64,000 nt of DNA, taken from Paenibacillus arenilitoris (GTDB lineage Bacteria > Bacillota > Bacilli > Paenibacillales > Paenibacillaceae). This document shows positions 25,900 to 35,441 of the stretch, one piece after another; position 1 is the stretch's first letter, and each line of letters begins with the position of its first letter. The notes under the pieces were generated by a model. It had not been told where the DNA came from and searched no databases. It saw only the letters and a list, made by a program, of their open reading frames with translations. A program made the translations under genes and the position numbers. The stretch lies in the NCBI RefSeq assembly GCF_014705655.1, contig NZ_JACXIY010000011.1, positions 1 through 64,000 on the forward strand, read 5' to 3'.

Positions 25900-27891
25900 T
25901 TGAGACGAAGGAAAGGTATCGCTATTCTGTTAGTCATCATTTTCATTATCGCTGCCGGCTGTACGAACAACAACGATTCGCCGAAACCGTCTAATGCGGC
26001 GGACAATCCGGGCAACGAAAGCAAGGCCGGGGACGAGGAAGAAGGCAAGGGTGGGGGCGGCACGGGCACTGCGGCGGCCAAAGAAGCGCCCATGCTCGCA
26101 AAGCTCGTATCCGAAGGGGCGCTCCCGCCGCTGGCCGAACGGCTGCCGGTGCAGGGAGACGTCATGGTCCAGCCCGTGGTCGACGAGATCGGGCAGTATG
26201 GCGGCGACTGGACGATGGCCTGGACGGGACCGGGCGACAAGTGGGCCGTAGGGCAGCCGACGGAGGAGGCGCTGTTCCGGTTCAACAAGGACGGCAGCGG
26301 CGTCGAGCCGAACGTAGCCAAAAGCTACGAGGTCAACGATAATTCGACCGAGTTCACCATCCGCCTCAGAGAGGGGATGAAGTGGTCCGACGGCATGCCG
26401 TTTACGGCCGATGACGTGCTGTTCTACTGGGAGCACATGCTGACGAAGGAAACGTTCGGCAAAGCGATCTACGACGCCTATTACTCGGTCGACCCGGTCA
26501 CCGGCGACAAAGCGCTGGCCACGGTCGCGAAGGTGGACGATTATACGTTCAAGGTCGTTCATAAATATCCGAGCGTGCAGTTTCTCGAACGGGTCGCGAT
26601 CGACAACAAGTGGTTTTTCGCTCCGGCCCATTTTCACAAAACGATCCTGCCCGAGCTTGCAGGGGAAGACAAAGCGCTGGCGATCGCCAAAGAGTGGGGC
26701 TTCGAGGACACGACCGCCTTCCTGAAGGAGACCGGCTATTACTACTGGATTTACCCGCAAATCCCGACGCTCCGGCCATGGGTGGCCAAGAACGATCCGA
26801 ACGGCGACCAGTTCATCATGGAGCGCAACCCGTATTATTGGAAAACGGATCCGGACGGCAATCAACTGCCTTACATGGACCGAATCGTCGCGACGAAAAT
26901 CCAGGATCCGAGCCAGCGGGTGCTCGGAACGTTGGCGGGAGATTTCAACCTATCCACGTTCGGGGCGCAGGATTTCACCGTCCTGAAGGAAAACGAGGAG
27001 AAGGGCGATTTCCGCGTCATTCCTTGGCAGCAGCCGGCATGGATGACTTCCGGCCTGCAGCTTAACCAAACGATCGACGACCCGAATCTTCGCAAGCTGT
27101 TCCAGGACATCCGGTTCAGGGAAGCGCTGTCCCTCGGGGTCAACCGCACCGAAATTACGGAAATCGTAACGAACGGCATCGCGGATCCGATCCAGGCATC
27201 CGTCCAGGAAGGGCTTCTCGGCTACCAGGAAGGATGGGCGGATCAATGGGCGAGCTTCGATCCCGACCGGGCGAACGCGCTGCTTGACGAGATCGGGTTA
27301 ACGAAGCGGGACAAAAACGATTTCCGGCTGTTCCCGGACGGCTCGGACGTGACGCTCACCATTATGGACTCCTCGGAGGAGAGCGCCAACTATACCGAGC
27401 TTCTCAAAAAGTATTACGAGGATATGGGAATCAAGACGAACGTGAAGATCGTCGATCAGGCGACCTTGCAGGAGCTGAAGTATTCGAATCAGGTTCCGGC
27501 GAGCATCGAGAACATCTCCGTCGTGAACGTCGCTTACCGCCCCGATGCGCTCGTGCCGCTTCGCGTCCTGACGCCGTGGTACGGGCAATACGGCCTGTAC
27601 GTTTCTTCCGGAGGCAAGGAGGGCGTGAAGCCGGAGGGCGACGTCGCCGAAATTCTCGCGTTCTGGGATCAAATCAAGGCGGCCGGCACGGCGGAAGAGA
27701 TTAACCGGCTCGGAGACGAGATCGTCAAGCTGCATAGGAAGAACCAATGGGTGATCGGCTATGCCGGCCCGACGCCAACCTTGATCGCCGCATCGAACAA
27801 GATGGGCAATATTCCGGAGGACATGATATGGGCCGACGAGTTCCGTTCGCTCGGAGCGGCCCATCCCGCGCAGTTTTATTTGAAGCCGTAA
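25900..27891 (+). CDS. ABC importer substrate-binding lipoprotein, Opp/Dpp family 5
   Basis: A 663-residue lipoprotein. The signal peptide ends at the lipobox AAGC with C21, followed by an acidic, glycine-rich linker. The rest is a family 5 solute-binding protein (FTIRLREGMKWSDGMPFTADDVLFYWE is typical). Start TTG 25900 has GGAGGGG at 25888-25894; the frame is open to GTG 25795, but that would bury the signal peptide. It heads the operon behind the double-operator promoter. Family members bind peptides, nickel or, in many soil and thermophilic bacteria, oligosaccharides. The LacI and HAD partners favour a sugar-type ligand. Confidence 0.88.
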   Translation: MRRRKGIAILLVIIFIIAAGCTNNNDSPKPSNAADNPGNESKAGDEEEGKGGGGTGTAAAKEAPMLAKLVSEGALPPLAERLPVQGDVMVQPVVDEIGQYGGDWTMAWTGPGDKWAVGQPTEEALFRFNKDGSGVEPNVAKSYEVNDNSTEFTIRLREGMKWSDGMPFTADDVLFYWEHMLTKETFGKAIYDAYYSVDPVTGDKALATVAKVDDYTFKVVHKYPSVQFLERVAIDNKWFFAPAHFHKTILPELAGEDKALAIAKEWGFEDTTAFLKETGYYYWIYPQIPTLRPWVAKNDPNGDQFIMERNPYYWKTDPDGNQLPYMDRIVATKIQDPSQRVLGTLAGDFNLSTFGAQDFTVLKENEEKGDFRVIPWQQPAWMTSGLQLNQTIDDPNLRKLFQDIRFREALSLGVNRTEITEIVTNGIADPIQASVQEGLLGYQEGWADQWASFDPDRANALLDEIGLTKRDKNDFRLFPDGSDVTLTIMDSSEESANYTELLKKYYEDMGIKTNVKIVDQATLQELKYSNQVPASIENISVVNVAYRPDALVPLRVLTPWYGQYGLYVSSGGKEGVKPEGDVAEILAFWDQIKAAGTAEEINRLGDEIVKLHRKNQWVIGYAGPTPTLIAASNKMGNIPEDMIWADEFRSLGAAHPAQFYLKP

Positions 27892-28014
27892 CCTTCGCAT
27901 CACTTGCGTGCCGATAAGGGCGGAGCGTAGGCTCTCCCCCTTTACGGGCAGCGCGTTCATTCCGCCAGGCATTCGCGCGATGCCGAATGCGGTCAAGGGA
28001 GGATAGGATAACAG

Positions 28015-29013
28015 GTGCTACAGTTCACGTTGAAGCGTATTTTGCTGGCCGTCCCGGTCGTGTTTTTCATATCCGTCATCGTGTTCTACATCATTCAGCT
28101 TCCGCCCGGCGATTACGTATCCAATTACGCGGCCGAGATGTCCGTTGCCGGAGAAGTATTCACGCAGGAAGACATGGATGCGATGCGGGCGGATCTGGGC
28201 CTCGACCGTCCCGTTTACGAGCAGTATTTCATTTGGGTCAAGGACATTGTCTTGTACGGAGACTTCGGCTTCTCCTTTAACTATAACAAGCCCGTCCTGG
28301 CCGTCATCGAGCAATATATGGGGCTGACGCTGACCGTATCCCTGGTCACGATGGCGTTCCAGTACTTCGTGGCGATTCCGATCGGCATCTACTGCGCGGT
28401 CAAGCAATATTCGATAGGCGATTATTTCTTCTCGGGGCTGAGCTTTCTCGGGATGGCGACCCCGCATTTTCTGATGGCCGTCATTCTGATGTTCCTGTCC
28501 TATACGTGGTTCGGAGATCCGCTGCTCGGCCTGTTCTCCGCCGAATACGTGAATGCGCCGTGGTCGATGGACAAGGCGATCGATCTGGCGAAGCATATGG
28601 TCATTCCCGTCATCGTCATCGGGCTGTCCGGGACGGCGGACCTGATTCGCGTCATGCGGGGCCAGATGCTCGACGAGCTGAACAAGCCGAACGTCGTCAC
28701 GGCAAGGGCGAAGGGCTTGTCGGAGCGGAAAATCCTGTTCAAGTATCCGACGCGCGCGGCGCTGAATCCGATCGTCAGCACGTTCGGCTGGTCGCTGACG
28801 TCGATCTTCACCGGGTCCACGATTACGGCGATCGTCCTCAACTTGCCGATTCAAGGACCGGTCATGTTCAATGCCTTGCTCGGGCAGGACATGTATTTGG
28901 CGGGAACGTGGCTGCTGTTCATGGCGCTGCTGACGGTGCTCGGGACGTTGATTTCGGACATTCTGCTCGCGTGGCTGGATCCAAAAATTCGCACAGAGTT
29001 CAGGGGAACGTAG
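28015..29013 (+). CDS. ABC importer permease, OppB type
   Basis: A 332-residue inner-membrane permease with about six membrane segments. The DPP/Opp B signature appears as a large extracytoplasmic loop after the first segment and the coupling helix RAKGLSERKILFKYPTRAALNP. Start GTG 28015 has AGGGAGG upstream. It lies three bases before the OppC-type permease, with which it would form the channel. Confidence 0.88.
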   Translation: MLQFTLKRILLAVPVVFFISVIVFYIIQLPPGDYVSNYAAEMSVAGEVFTQEDMDAMRADLGLDRPVYEQYFIWVKDIVLYGDFGFSFNYNKPVLAVIEQYMGLTLTVSLVTMAFQYFVAIPIGIYCAVKQYSIGDYFFSGLSFLGMATPHFLMAVILMFLSYTWFGDPLLGLFSAEYVNAPWSMDKAIDLAKHMVIPVIVIGLSGTADLIRVMRGQMLDELNKPNVVTARAKGLSERKILFKYPTRAALNPIVSTFGWSLTSIFTGSTITAIVLNLPIQGPVMFNALLGQDMYLAGTWLLFMALLTVLGTLISDILLAWLDPKIRTEFRGT

Positions 29014-29016
29014 CCT

Positions 29017-30162
29017 ATGAGATTACTACCGGTATTCGGAAGACGACAAGCCGCTAGCGCTGAACCGGCCAGGGGCAAGGACGCGAACTACAGCTCGCAA
29101 TGGCGGCTCATGTACGCGAGGTTCAAGAAGCATAAGCTCGCCCGGGTCAGCCTGGCCGTGCTGGCGCTCCTCTATGCGGGAGCGTTGTTCGCCCCGTTTC
29201 TGGCTCCCTACGGGCTGGAAAGCTACGACAGCAAATACGTGAACGCGCCGCCGATGAAGCTGCGCTTCGTCGATGCGGAGGGGAAATTTCATCTCCGGCC
29301 GTTCGTCTACGGATTAAAGTCGGATCGGGATCCGGAGACGATGCGCAAAATTTTTGCGTCCGACACGGAGAAGGTTTATCCGCTGCAATTTTTCGTCAAG
29401 GGCGAAAGCTACAAGCTTCTCGGCCTTATTCCTTCGACCACGCATCTGTTCGGCGTCGAGGAGCCCGGCCGCCTATTCCTGCTCGGCACGGACGCGCTCG
29501 GGCGGGACTTATTTTCCCGCATTTTGCTCGGCAGCCAGGTATCGCTCAGCATCCCTCTTGCAGGAGTCGGGATCAGCTTCGTATTGGGCCTTATCATCGG
29601 CGGCGCGTCCGGCTATTTCGGAGGCTGGCTGGATGCCGTCATTCAACGGGTCATCGAAATTATCCGTTCCTTTCCGACGCTGCCGCTGTGGATGGCGTTG
29701 TCCGCGGCGATACCACCGCGCATTCCCGTCGTCCGAATGTACTTCTATATCGTCATTATCTTCGCGTTCATCGAATGGACGGGGCTTGCGAGGGTCGTGC
29801 GGGGCAAGTTTATTTCCCTCAAAAACGAAGATTACGTCGTTGCGGCCAAAATCTCGGGCGTCGGCGACGCGAAAATTATCGTCAAGCATTTGCTGCCCGG
29901 GTTCATCAGCTACCTGGTCGTTGCCGCGACGCTGGCGATTCCCGGCATGATTCTGGCCGAGACGGCCATGAGCTTCCTCGGTCTCGGCATCCGTTCCCCC
30001 GCCACCAGCTGGGGCGTGCTGCTGCAGGAGGCGCAGAAGATCGATAATATCGCTTTGTATCCGTGGAAAATCATTCCGCTCGGCACGGTCATCCTCACCG
30101 TCCTGACGTTCAACTTTGTGGGCGACGGCTTGCGCGACGCGGCGGATCCATACAAAAGGTAG
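29017..30162 (+). CDS. ABC importer permease, OppC type
   Basis: A 381-residue permease with the N-terminal cytoplasmic segment and first membrane helix typical of OppC, a long periplasm-side insertion (about 65-145), then five helices. The coupling motif is AAKISGVGDAKIIVKHLLPG. The conserved LLGTDALGRDLFSRILLG precedes the transmembrane core. It pairs with the OppB-type protein just upstream. Confidence 0.88.
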   Translation: MRLLPVFGRRQAASAEPARGKDANYSSQWRLMYARFKKHKLARVSLAVLALLYAGALFAPFLAPYGLESYDSKYVNAPPMKLRFVDAEGKFHLRPFVYGLKSDRDPETMRKIFASDTEKVYPLQFFVKGESYKLLGLIPSTTHLFGVEEPGRLFLLGTDALGRDLFSRILLGSQVSLSIPLAGVGISFVLGLIIGGASGYFGGWLDAVIQRVIEIIRSFPTLPLWMALSAAIPPRIPVVRMYFYIVIIFAFIEWTGLARVVRGKFISLKNEDYVVAAKISGVGDAKIIVKHLLPGFISYLVVAATLAIPGMILAETAMSFLGLGIRSPATSWGVLLQEAQKIDNIALYPWKIIPLGTVILTVLTFNFVGDGLRDAADPYKR

Positions 30163-30195
30163 TACAAAATTCAAGGTCATAGCGAGGGGATACAT

Positions 30196-31245
30196 ATGAC
30201 AGCAGAGGCCGCTCAACCGCAGCAGCCGCTTCTCCGTGTTCGGGACCTGAAGATCCGGATTCAGATGGATAACGGGGTCATGAACGCCGTGGACGGGGTC
30301 GATTTCGAGATTCGCAGGGGCAGGACACTGGGCCTCGTGGGCGAGTCGGGCTGCGGCAAAAGCTTGACGAGCCGGGCGCTCATCGGCATTAATCCGAAGG
30401 AATGCGAGACGTCGGGGACGATCGCGTACACCTCGTCGCAAGAGCCCGAGGCGAAGGGGGAACCGCTGAATCTATTGGCGCTGAACCCGAACGGCAGGAA
30501 GATCCGTTCCATTCGCGGGCGGAAGATCGCGATGATTTTCCAGGAGCCGATGACGGCTTTCTCGCCGATGTACACGATCGGGAATCAGATCATGGAAGCG
30601 ATTTTGATCCACCGGACCAGGAACAAGAAGGAAGCGAAGAGGATCGCGCTCGAGATGCTGGGCAAGGTCGGGATTTCGGATCAGGAGAAGCGGTTCGACC
30701 AATATCCGCATGAATTCTCGGGCGGCATGCGCCAGCGGGCGATGATCTCGATGGCGTTGTCCTGCAACCCCGAGCTGCTGATCGCAGACGAGCCGACGAC
30801 GGCGCTGGACGTGACCATTCAAGCCCAGGTGCTGGAGCTGATGAAGAGGCTGCAGCGGGAATTCGGCATGGCGATCCTGCTGGTGACGCATGATCTGGGC
30901 GTTATCGCGGAAATGTGCGACGAAGTGGCCGTCATGTATCTCGGCAAAATCGTCGAGCAGGCGCCTATGAAGGACATCTTCCGCAATCCGAAGCATCCGT
31001 ATACGAAAGGGCTTCTGCGATCGATGCCGAGGCTGGGCGGCAGCAAGGCGAAGCGGCTTGAATCGATCGAGGGCTCGGTGCCGATCCCGGTCAATATGCC
31101 CCCGATGTGCGGATTTTACGACCGCTGCAAGGATCGGATCGAAGGCGTGTGCAATGCGCGCTCCGTGCCCGCGACGCGAATTTCCGACAGTCATACGGTC
31201 AGATGCTTCCTGTATTCGGAACAGCCGGGAGGACAGCAGCGATGA
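30196..31245 (+). CDS. ABC importer ATPase, OppD type
   Basis: A 349-residue ATPase. Walker A is GESGCGKS (49-56), the signature FSGGMRQR, and Walker [13 protein letters not shown]. The C-terminal extension after about 260 carries the cysteines seen in oligopeptide-type ATPases ([15 protein letters not shown]), which may bind an iron-sulfur cluster. Its stop overlaps the start of the OppF-type gene (ATGA). It powers transport as a heterodimer with that protein. Confidence 0.9.
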   Translation: MTAEAAQPQQPLLRVRDLKIRIQMDNGVMNAVDGVDFEIRRGRTLGLVGESGCGKSLTSRALIGINPKECETSGTIAYTSSQEPEAKGEPLNLLALNPNGRKIRSIRGRKIAMIFQEPMTAFSPMYTIGNQIMEAILIHRTRNKKEAKRIALEMLGKVGISDQEKRFDQYPHEFSGGMRQRAMISMALSCNPELLIADEPTTALDVTIQAQVLELMKRLQREFGMAILLVTHDLGVIAEMCDEVAVMYLGKIVEQAPMKDIFRNPKHPYTKGLLRSMPRLGGSKAKRLESIEGSVPIPVNMPPMCGFYDRCKDRIEGVCNARSVPATRISDSHTVRCFLYSEQPGGQQR

Positions 31246-32255
31246 CGAAGCCCATTCTGGATGTGAGAAACCTCAATAAGGAATTCAAAGTAAAGTCCCG
31301 GAAGGCGTTGTTCGCCAAGCCGGCGTCCGTGCGCGTGCTGCAGGATATTTCCTTTCGGCTGCAGGAGGGGGAGACGCTGAGCGTCGTCGGCGAATCGGGC
31401 TGCGGCAAGACGACGCTCGGCCGCTGCATCGTAAGGGGCATAAATGCCACCTCCGGCGAGGTTGTCTATCGTACGGAAGGCGGGGAAGCAGTCGACTACC
31501 TGAAGCTGAAGGGCGCCGAAGCGAAAAAATTCAGAAAAGACATTCAGATGATTTTCCAGGATCCGTACTCCTCGCTTAGCCCGCGGATGAGCGTATTCGA
31601 CATCATATCGGAGCCGCTGGTCGCGAGCTTCAAGCTGTCCAAAGCGGAAGTGGAAGAGAAGGTATCGGCCATCGCGGAGAAAACGGGGTTAAACGCAAGC
31701 TACCTTAAACGTTATCCGCATGCGTTCTCCGGCGGACAGCGGCAGCGGATCGCCATCGCGCGGGCGCTGATTACCCAGCCGAGGCTGATCGTATGCGACG
31801 AAGCGGTATCCGCACTGGACGTGTCGATCCAAGCCCAAATCATAAATCTGTTGAAGGATTTGCAGGAGCAATATAAAATCACGTATATATTCATTTCGCA
31901 CGATCTGTCGATCGTGGAGAACATCTCGGACCGCGTGGCGGTGATGCATCTGGGCAAAGTGGTGGAGCTTGCGGCCGTCGATTCGATGTTCCGGCAGCCC
32001 AGGCATCCGTATACCGAGGCGCTTCTCTCCGCGGTGCCGCAGCCGGATCCGGATTCAAAGAAGGACCGGATCATTCTGGAGGGCGAGGTGCCGAATCCGG
32101 CGAATCCGCCGAGCGGCTGCCACTTCCATCCGCGCTGCGGGTATAAGACGGAAAGATGCTTGAAGGAAATGCCCGCAATGCGGGAAATCGCAGAACAACA
32201 TTTTGCGGCCTGCCATTATGCGGACGAATTGACATTAAGGGGTGCACGGAAATGA
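31242..32255 (+). CDS. ABC importer ATPase, OppF type
   Basis: A 337-residue ATPase with Walker A GESGCGKT (50-57), signature FSGGQRQR, Walker B LIVCDEAVSALD and a C-terminal CHFHPRCGYKTERC segment. ATG 31242 overlaps the OppD stop and has GGGAGG at 31228-31233; the longer open frame upstream is a shadow of the OppD gene. Its Walker B has DEAVSALD rather than DEPTSALD, a common OppF variant. Confidence 0.9.
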   Translation: MTKPILDVRNLNKEFKVKSRKALFAKPASVRVLQDISFRLQEGETLSVVGESGCGKTTLGRCIVRGINATSGEVVYRTEGGEAVDYLKLKGAEAKKFRKDIQMIFQDPYSSLSPRMSVFDIISEPLVASFKLSKAEVEEKVSAIAEKTGLNASYLKRYPHAFSGGQRQRIAIARALITQPRLIVCDEAVSALDVSIQAQIINLLKDLQEQYKITYIFISHDLSIVENISDRVAVMHLGKVVELAAVDSMFRQPRHPYTEALLSAVPQPDPDSKKDRIILEGEVPNPANPPSGCHFHPRCGYKTERCLKEMPAMREIAEQHFAACHYADELTLRGARK

Positions 32256-32827
32256 ACGGGGGACCGAAGATGAGCGATGAAGCGAAAGAACTGATTATTT
32301 TCCTCGATTGCGGGGATACGATTATCGACGAAGGCACGGAGGTTCGCGACGAGCATGGCACGGTCATAGAGGGCCGGGTCATTACCGGAGCCGATACGAT
32401 GGTCAGAACGCTTGCGGAGCGCGGGTACAGGCTGGCGATCGTCGCCGACGGGACGGCGCAGTCCTTCAAAAATCTGTTGACGCAGAACGGCCTTTACGAT
32501 TATTTCGAAGTGCTGATCTACTCCGAGCAGATGAAGGTCGACAAGCCGAATCCGCGCATGTTCAAGGCGGCTATGGGCGCGATGGAGCTTGGCGAGCGCG
32601 ACCGCGGCCGGATCATCATGGTCGGCAACAATTTGTCGCGCGACGTCAGGGGAGCGAATCAGGCCGGCATTACGAGCGTGCATCTGAACTGGACCTCGCG
32701 GTACCCGAAGACATCGCTTGACCCGGCGGAGCGGCCGGATTACACGATCGAAGAGCCGCTTGCGCTCGTGGAATTGGCGGATCGCTTGAATGAAGAGCTC
32801 GCCGCGAAGAAGCGGATTCAGGCTTGA
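32252..32827 (+). CDS. HAD-superfamily hydrolase
   Basis: A 191-residue HAD protein. Motif I is FLDCGDT (D19, with G21 and D22), motif II VADGTAQ, motif III lysine in KVDKPNPRMF, and motif IV GNNLSRDVRGANQAG. ATG 32252 overlaps the OppF stop (ATGA) and has AAGGGG upstream. Its coupling to the importer suggests it acts on the imported compound after phosphorylation, perhaps as a sugar phosphatase or phosphomutase. That role is inference. Confidence 0.8.
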   Translation: MNGGPKMSDEAKELIIFLDCGDTIIDEGTEVRDEHGTVIEGRVITGADTMVRTLAERGYRLAIVADGTAQSFKNLLTQNGLYDYFEVLIYSEQMKVDKPNPRMFKAAMGAMELGERDRGRIIMVGNNLSRDVRGANQAGITSVHLNWTSRYPKTSLDPAERPDYTIEEPLALVELADRLNEELAAKKRIQA

Positions 32828-32846
32828 GAGGCTGTAACGGCTAGTC

Positions 32847-33899
32847 ATGGCGAAAATCGATGACGTGGCGCGCCTCGCCGGCGTATCCAAAGGAACCGTC
32901 TCCAACGTGTTCAGTCAGAAGAGGCCGACCAGCAAAAAAGTGACGGAAAGGGTGCTCAAGGCGTCCAAGGAGCTGAATTACGTTCCGAATCACATCGCGA
33001 GAAGCCTGGTGACGAAGAAGACGATGGCGATCGGGCTTACCGTCCCTCACGGCAACTTTTTCTTCAGCGCGTTTCATAATCAATTCATTAACGGGGTCGT
33101 GCTGGAGGCTTCTCTGTTCGGCTACAGGGTGCTGCTCGACATGCTTCCGGTGCTCGAGGTGAGGACGCCTTCCTTGGCCAGCTACCCGATCGACGGCGCG
33201 ATCGTGCTCGGACCGACGGAGGAGGACGAGCGCATCGACCTGCTCCATCAGAACGGCATTCCGTTCGTCACGGTCGGCCAAATCATGAATGCGCAGGCGA
33301 AGAGCGCCCCTACGGTTAACAATGATAATGCCCAAATCATGCATGATATTTGCGATTATTTGATCGGCAAAGGGCATTCGGGCATCCTGTTCCTGAACGC
33401 GAACGAACGGATGACCGTGTCCATGGAGAGAAGAGCGGCGTTCATCGAAGCGCTGGCGAAGCACCGGCTCGATGTGCGGGACCATTTGCTCTATTGCAAG
33501 CCGTCCATTCAATCGGCTGATTATTTAAATTACGGCTATGCGGAGACGGTCCGAGTCATTCGGGAGAGCGGGGAGCGGGTGACGGCGATCATCGCGGACG
33601 ATGACCGCACGGCGTTCAGCGTCATGAACGCGATTAAGGATTTGGGCCTCCGCATTCCGGGGGATGTTTCGCTGTTCGTCATTTGCGGCGATTTATCCAT
33701 GATGCATCAGACGACGCCGCCGCTGACCGGCATGGATCTGCAGCCCTCCGAGCTTGGCGCCGAGTCCGTCAGGCTGCTTATGCATAAGCTTGGCGGCAAC
33801 GAGGGCGAGTATCCGGACCATATCATCGTTAGGAGCAAAATCGTGGAGGGGGATTCCTGCTCTTCCATACATATTCCACCGCCCAATATCGGAAAATAA
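32847..33899 (+). CDS. LacI-family transcriptional regulator
   Basis: A 350-residue repressor-like protein. The HTH and hinge are at 1-60 (IDDVARLAGVSKGTVSNVFSQKRPTSKKVTERVLKASKELNYVPNHIARSL), followed by a periplasmic-binding-protein-like sensor domain. The ribosome binding site is weak. It is the last gene of the importer operon, whose promoter has two palindromes of the LacI type, so autoregulation is likely. The inducer would be the transported substrate or a derivative. Confidence 0.88.
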   Translation: MAKIDDVARLAGVSKGTVSNVFSQKRPTSKKVTERVLKASKELNYVPNHIARSLVTKKTMAIGLTVPHGNFFFSAFHNQFINGVVLEASLFGYRVLLDMLPVLEVRTPSLASYPIDGAIVLGPTEEDERIDLLHQNGIPFVTVGQIMNAQAKSAPTVNNDNAQIMHDICDYLIGKGHSGILFLNANERMTVSMERRAAFIEALAKHRLDVRDHLLYCKPSIQSADYLNYGYAETVRVIRESGERVTAIIADDDRTAFSVMNAIKDLGLRIPGDVSLFVICGDLSMMHQTTPPLTGMDLQPSELGAESVRLLMHKLGGNEGEYPDHIIVRSKIVEGDSCSSIHIPPPNIGK

Positions 33900-33951
33900 T
33901 TGAAGTCCGTTCTGTCCGTTATTTTCATTCCTATAGGTTAAGGTGGTTATT

Positions 33952-34665
33952 ATGCTTCTCTACATTGGCAAGGTCATTCTGCTGTACTCGGTTTCGGTCA
34001 TCGTGATCCGATTGTTGGGCAAAGCGGCGTTCGCCCAGTTGACTTCTCACGATTTGACGGCGATCATTTTTTTAGCGACATTGGGCGTCCATCCGCTGCT
34101 GGAAGAGCGCCTCGGCTGGATTTTTGCCGGAATCGCCGTCGTCACGCTGCTTCATATTCTATTTACCCGCCTTGTCTTGTTCCGTTGGTTGAACCGGTTG
34201 TTGATCGGGCAGCCCTCCATCTTAATCAAGCACGGAAAAATCAACAAATCGAAGCTGCTTCGCAGCCGGTTCTCTCTTGTCGAATTGCTGGCTACTCTTC
34301 GTGCGGGCGGGTATCCCGACATTAAGGATGTGGAGTATGCCATTCTTGAGCCTAACGGCCAAATCAGTATCGTTCCGATGAAGGATGTCGTTGCCTTGAC
34401 GCCAAGGCACTTGAACTTGGAGATGGAATATCAGGGGCTGCCGATTGCCGTCGTCGTCGAAGGGAAGGTGCAGCGGAAAAATGTCGCCTTGATCGGAAAA
34501 GACGAGAATTGGCTGCGGCAGGAGCTTAAAGCGGCAGGATATCCGGACATCCGCGAGGTGTTCTACGCGACGATCCGGGATTCCGATCATGCGCTTACGA
34601 TCGATACGGGGGAGGGGGGGATGCTGCATCACGGCCGCCAGACTTCTTCCGAGGCAGAGGGATAA
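33952..34665 (+). CDS. DUF421 membrane protein (YetF/YrbG-like)
   Basis: A 237-residue protein with three N-terminal membrane segments (about 3-22, 35-52, 58-80) and a soluble C-terminal part with two similar beta-alpha motifs (RAGGYPDIKDVEYAILEPNG and KAAGYPDIREVFYATIRDSD). This is the DUF421 arrangement seen in Bacillus YetF and YdfR proteins. ATG 33952 has AAGGTGG at 33938-33944; a GTG at 33943 overlaps it. The function is unsettled; some relatives are linked to sporulation or stress. Confidence 0.8.
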   Translation: MLLYIGKVILLYSVSVIVIRLLGKAAFAQLTSHDLTAIIFLATLGVHPLLEERLGWIFAGIAVVTLLHILFTRLVLFRWLNRLLIGQPSILIKHGKINKSKLLRSRFSLVELLATLRAGGYPDIKDVEYAILEPNGQISIVPMKDVVALTPRHLNLEMEYQGLPIAVVVEGKVQRKNVALIGKDENWLRQELKAAGYPDIREVFYATIRDSDHALTIDTGEGGMLHHGRQTSSEAEG

Positions 34666-34751
34666 TGGACGCCAGGACCAGACCGTTATGGAATGGCCCG
34701 GCAAGGACGCGATGTTCCGGTATTCGGAGGGTGTAAAAAAGAAAGGATGTA

Positions 34752-35441
34752 TTAGGTTACGAAACGGGAATAATTTTTGGTGTGACGGACTAGCCTGCAC
34801 TGGGACATGTATCGTTTCGTGCTCTTTTTTTGCGTATGGGAGCCGGTGTTTTTTCGTCTTACGCAAACATAATTTTTTTTGGAAACGGAATAAATTTTAT
34901 ATCCTCTTCTTCTGCATCTGCCGGTCCAACCGGAATCCGTGCCTACTTTTTTGAATTCAGGGAATTTGACCCTTCTCCATAAAGACTTTTTAAATACGAG
35001 CGTCCCCCCCTTAACGCTCCTCACATACTTATGTTCTCCCCCCGGCCGAAAGACCATGAGCGCTTTCTTCTCCTCGAAATAGAGATAAGAGGTATGCTTG
35101 CCGATAATGGAGCCTTTACCGCTTTTGAGAGCGGCCACTGACTCTCTTAAATAGTTGGGCCCGTAATAATCATCGTCATCGAACTTGGCGATGATGCCTT
35201 CCTTCGCATTGGCGATCGCGTAGTTCAAGCATTTTCCCAGATGATATTTTTGAGGAAGCTGAATAACCTTCACTTCGTTATTCGGATATTGGCTTGCCCT
35301 TTGATTCCATTCATCTAGGCTCATATCGTCTTTGTTTAACACGATAATCATCTCTTTGTCCTTCCAAACCTGGCGATCGTAATTGGCAAACACATTATCC
35401 ACAAAAGAGGATCTCATGGTACATGCGATAATCGTTACCAA
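34752..35441 (-). CDS. family 2-like glycosyltransferase
   Basis: A 229-residue GT-A-fold protein. The acidic metal-binding motif is FDDDDYYGPNYL at about 90-101, and the N-terminus (VTIIACTMR...VFANYDRQVW) fits the GT2 nucleotide-sugar fold. The C-terminus is very basic. Start TTG 35441 immediately follows the stop of the GT4 gene, with AAGGAG upstream, so the two are coupled. The DNA is clearly richer in A+T than the flanks. It probably builds a surface polysaccharide. Confidence 0.75.
   Translation of the reverse strand: MVTIIACTMRSSFVDNVFANYDRQVWKDKEMIIVLNKDDMSLDEWNQRASQYPNNEVKVIQLPQKYHLGKCLNYAIANAKEGIIAKFDDDDYYGPNYLRESVAALKSGKGSIIGKHTSYLYFEEKKALMVFRPGGEHKYVRSVKGGTLVFKKSLWRRVKFPEFKKVGTDSGWTGRCRRRGYKIYSVSKKNYVCVRRKNTGSHTQKKSTKRYMSQCRLVRHTKNYSRFVT

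Noticed and set aside
28018..28854. Antisense ORF inside the OppB-type permease gene
   Set aside because: Long antisense frames are common in G+C-rich genes; its product is arginine-rich with no domain or ribosome binding site.
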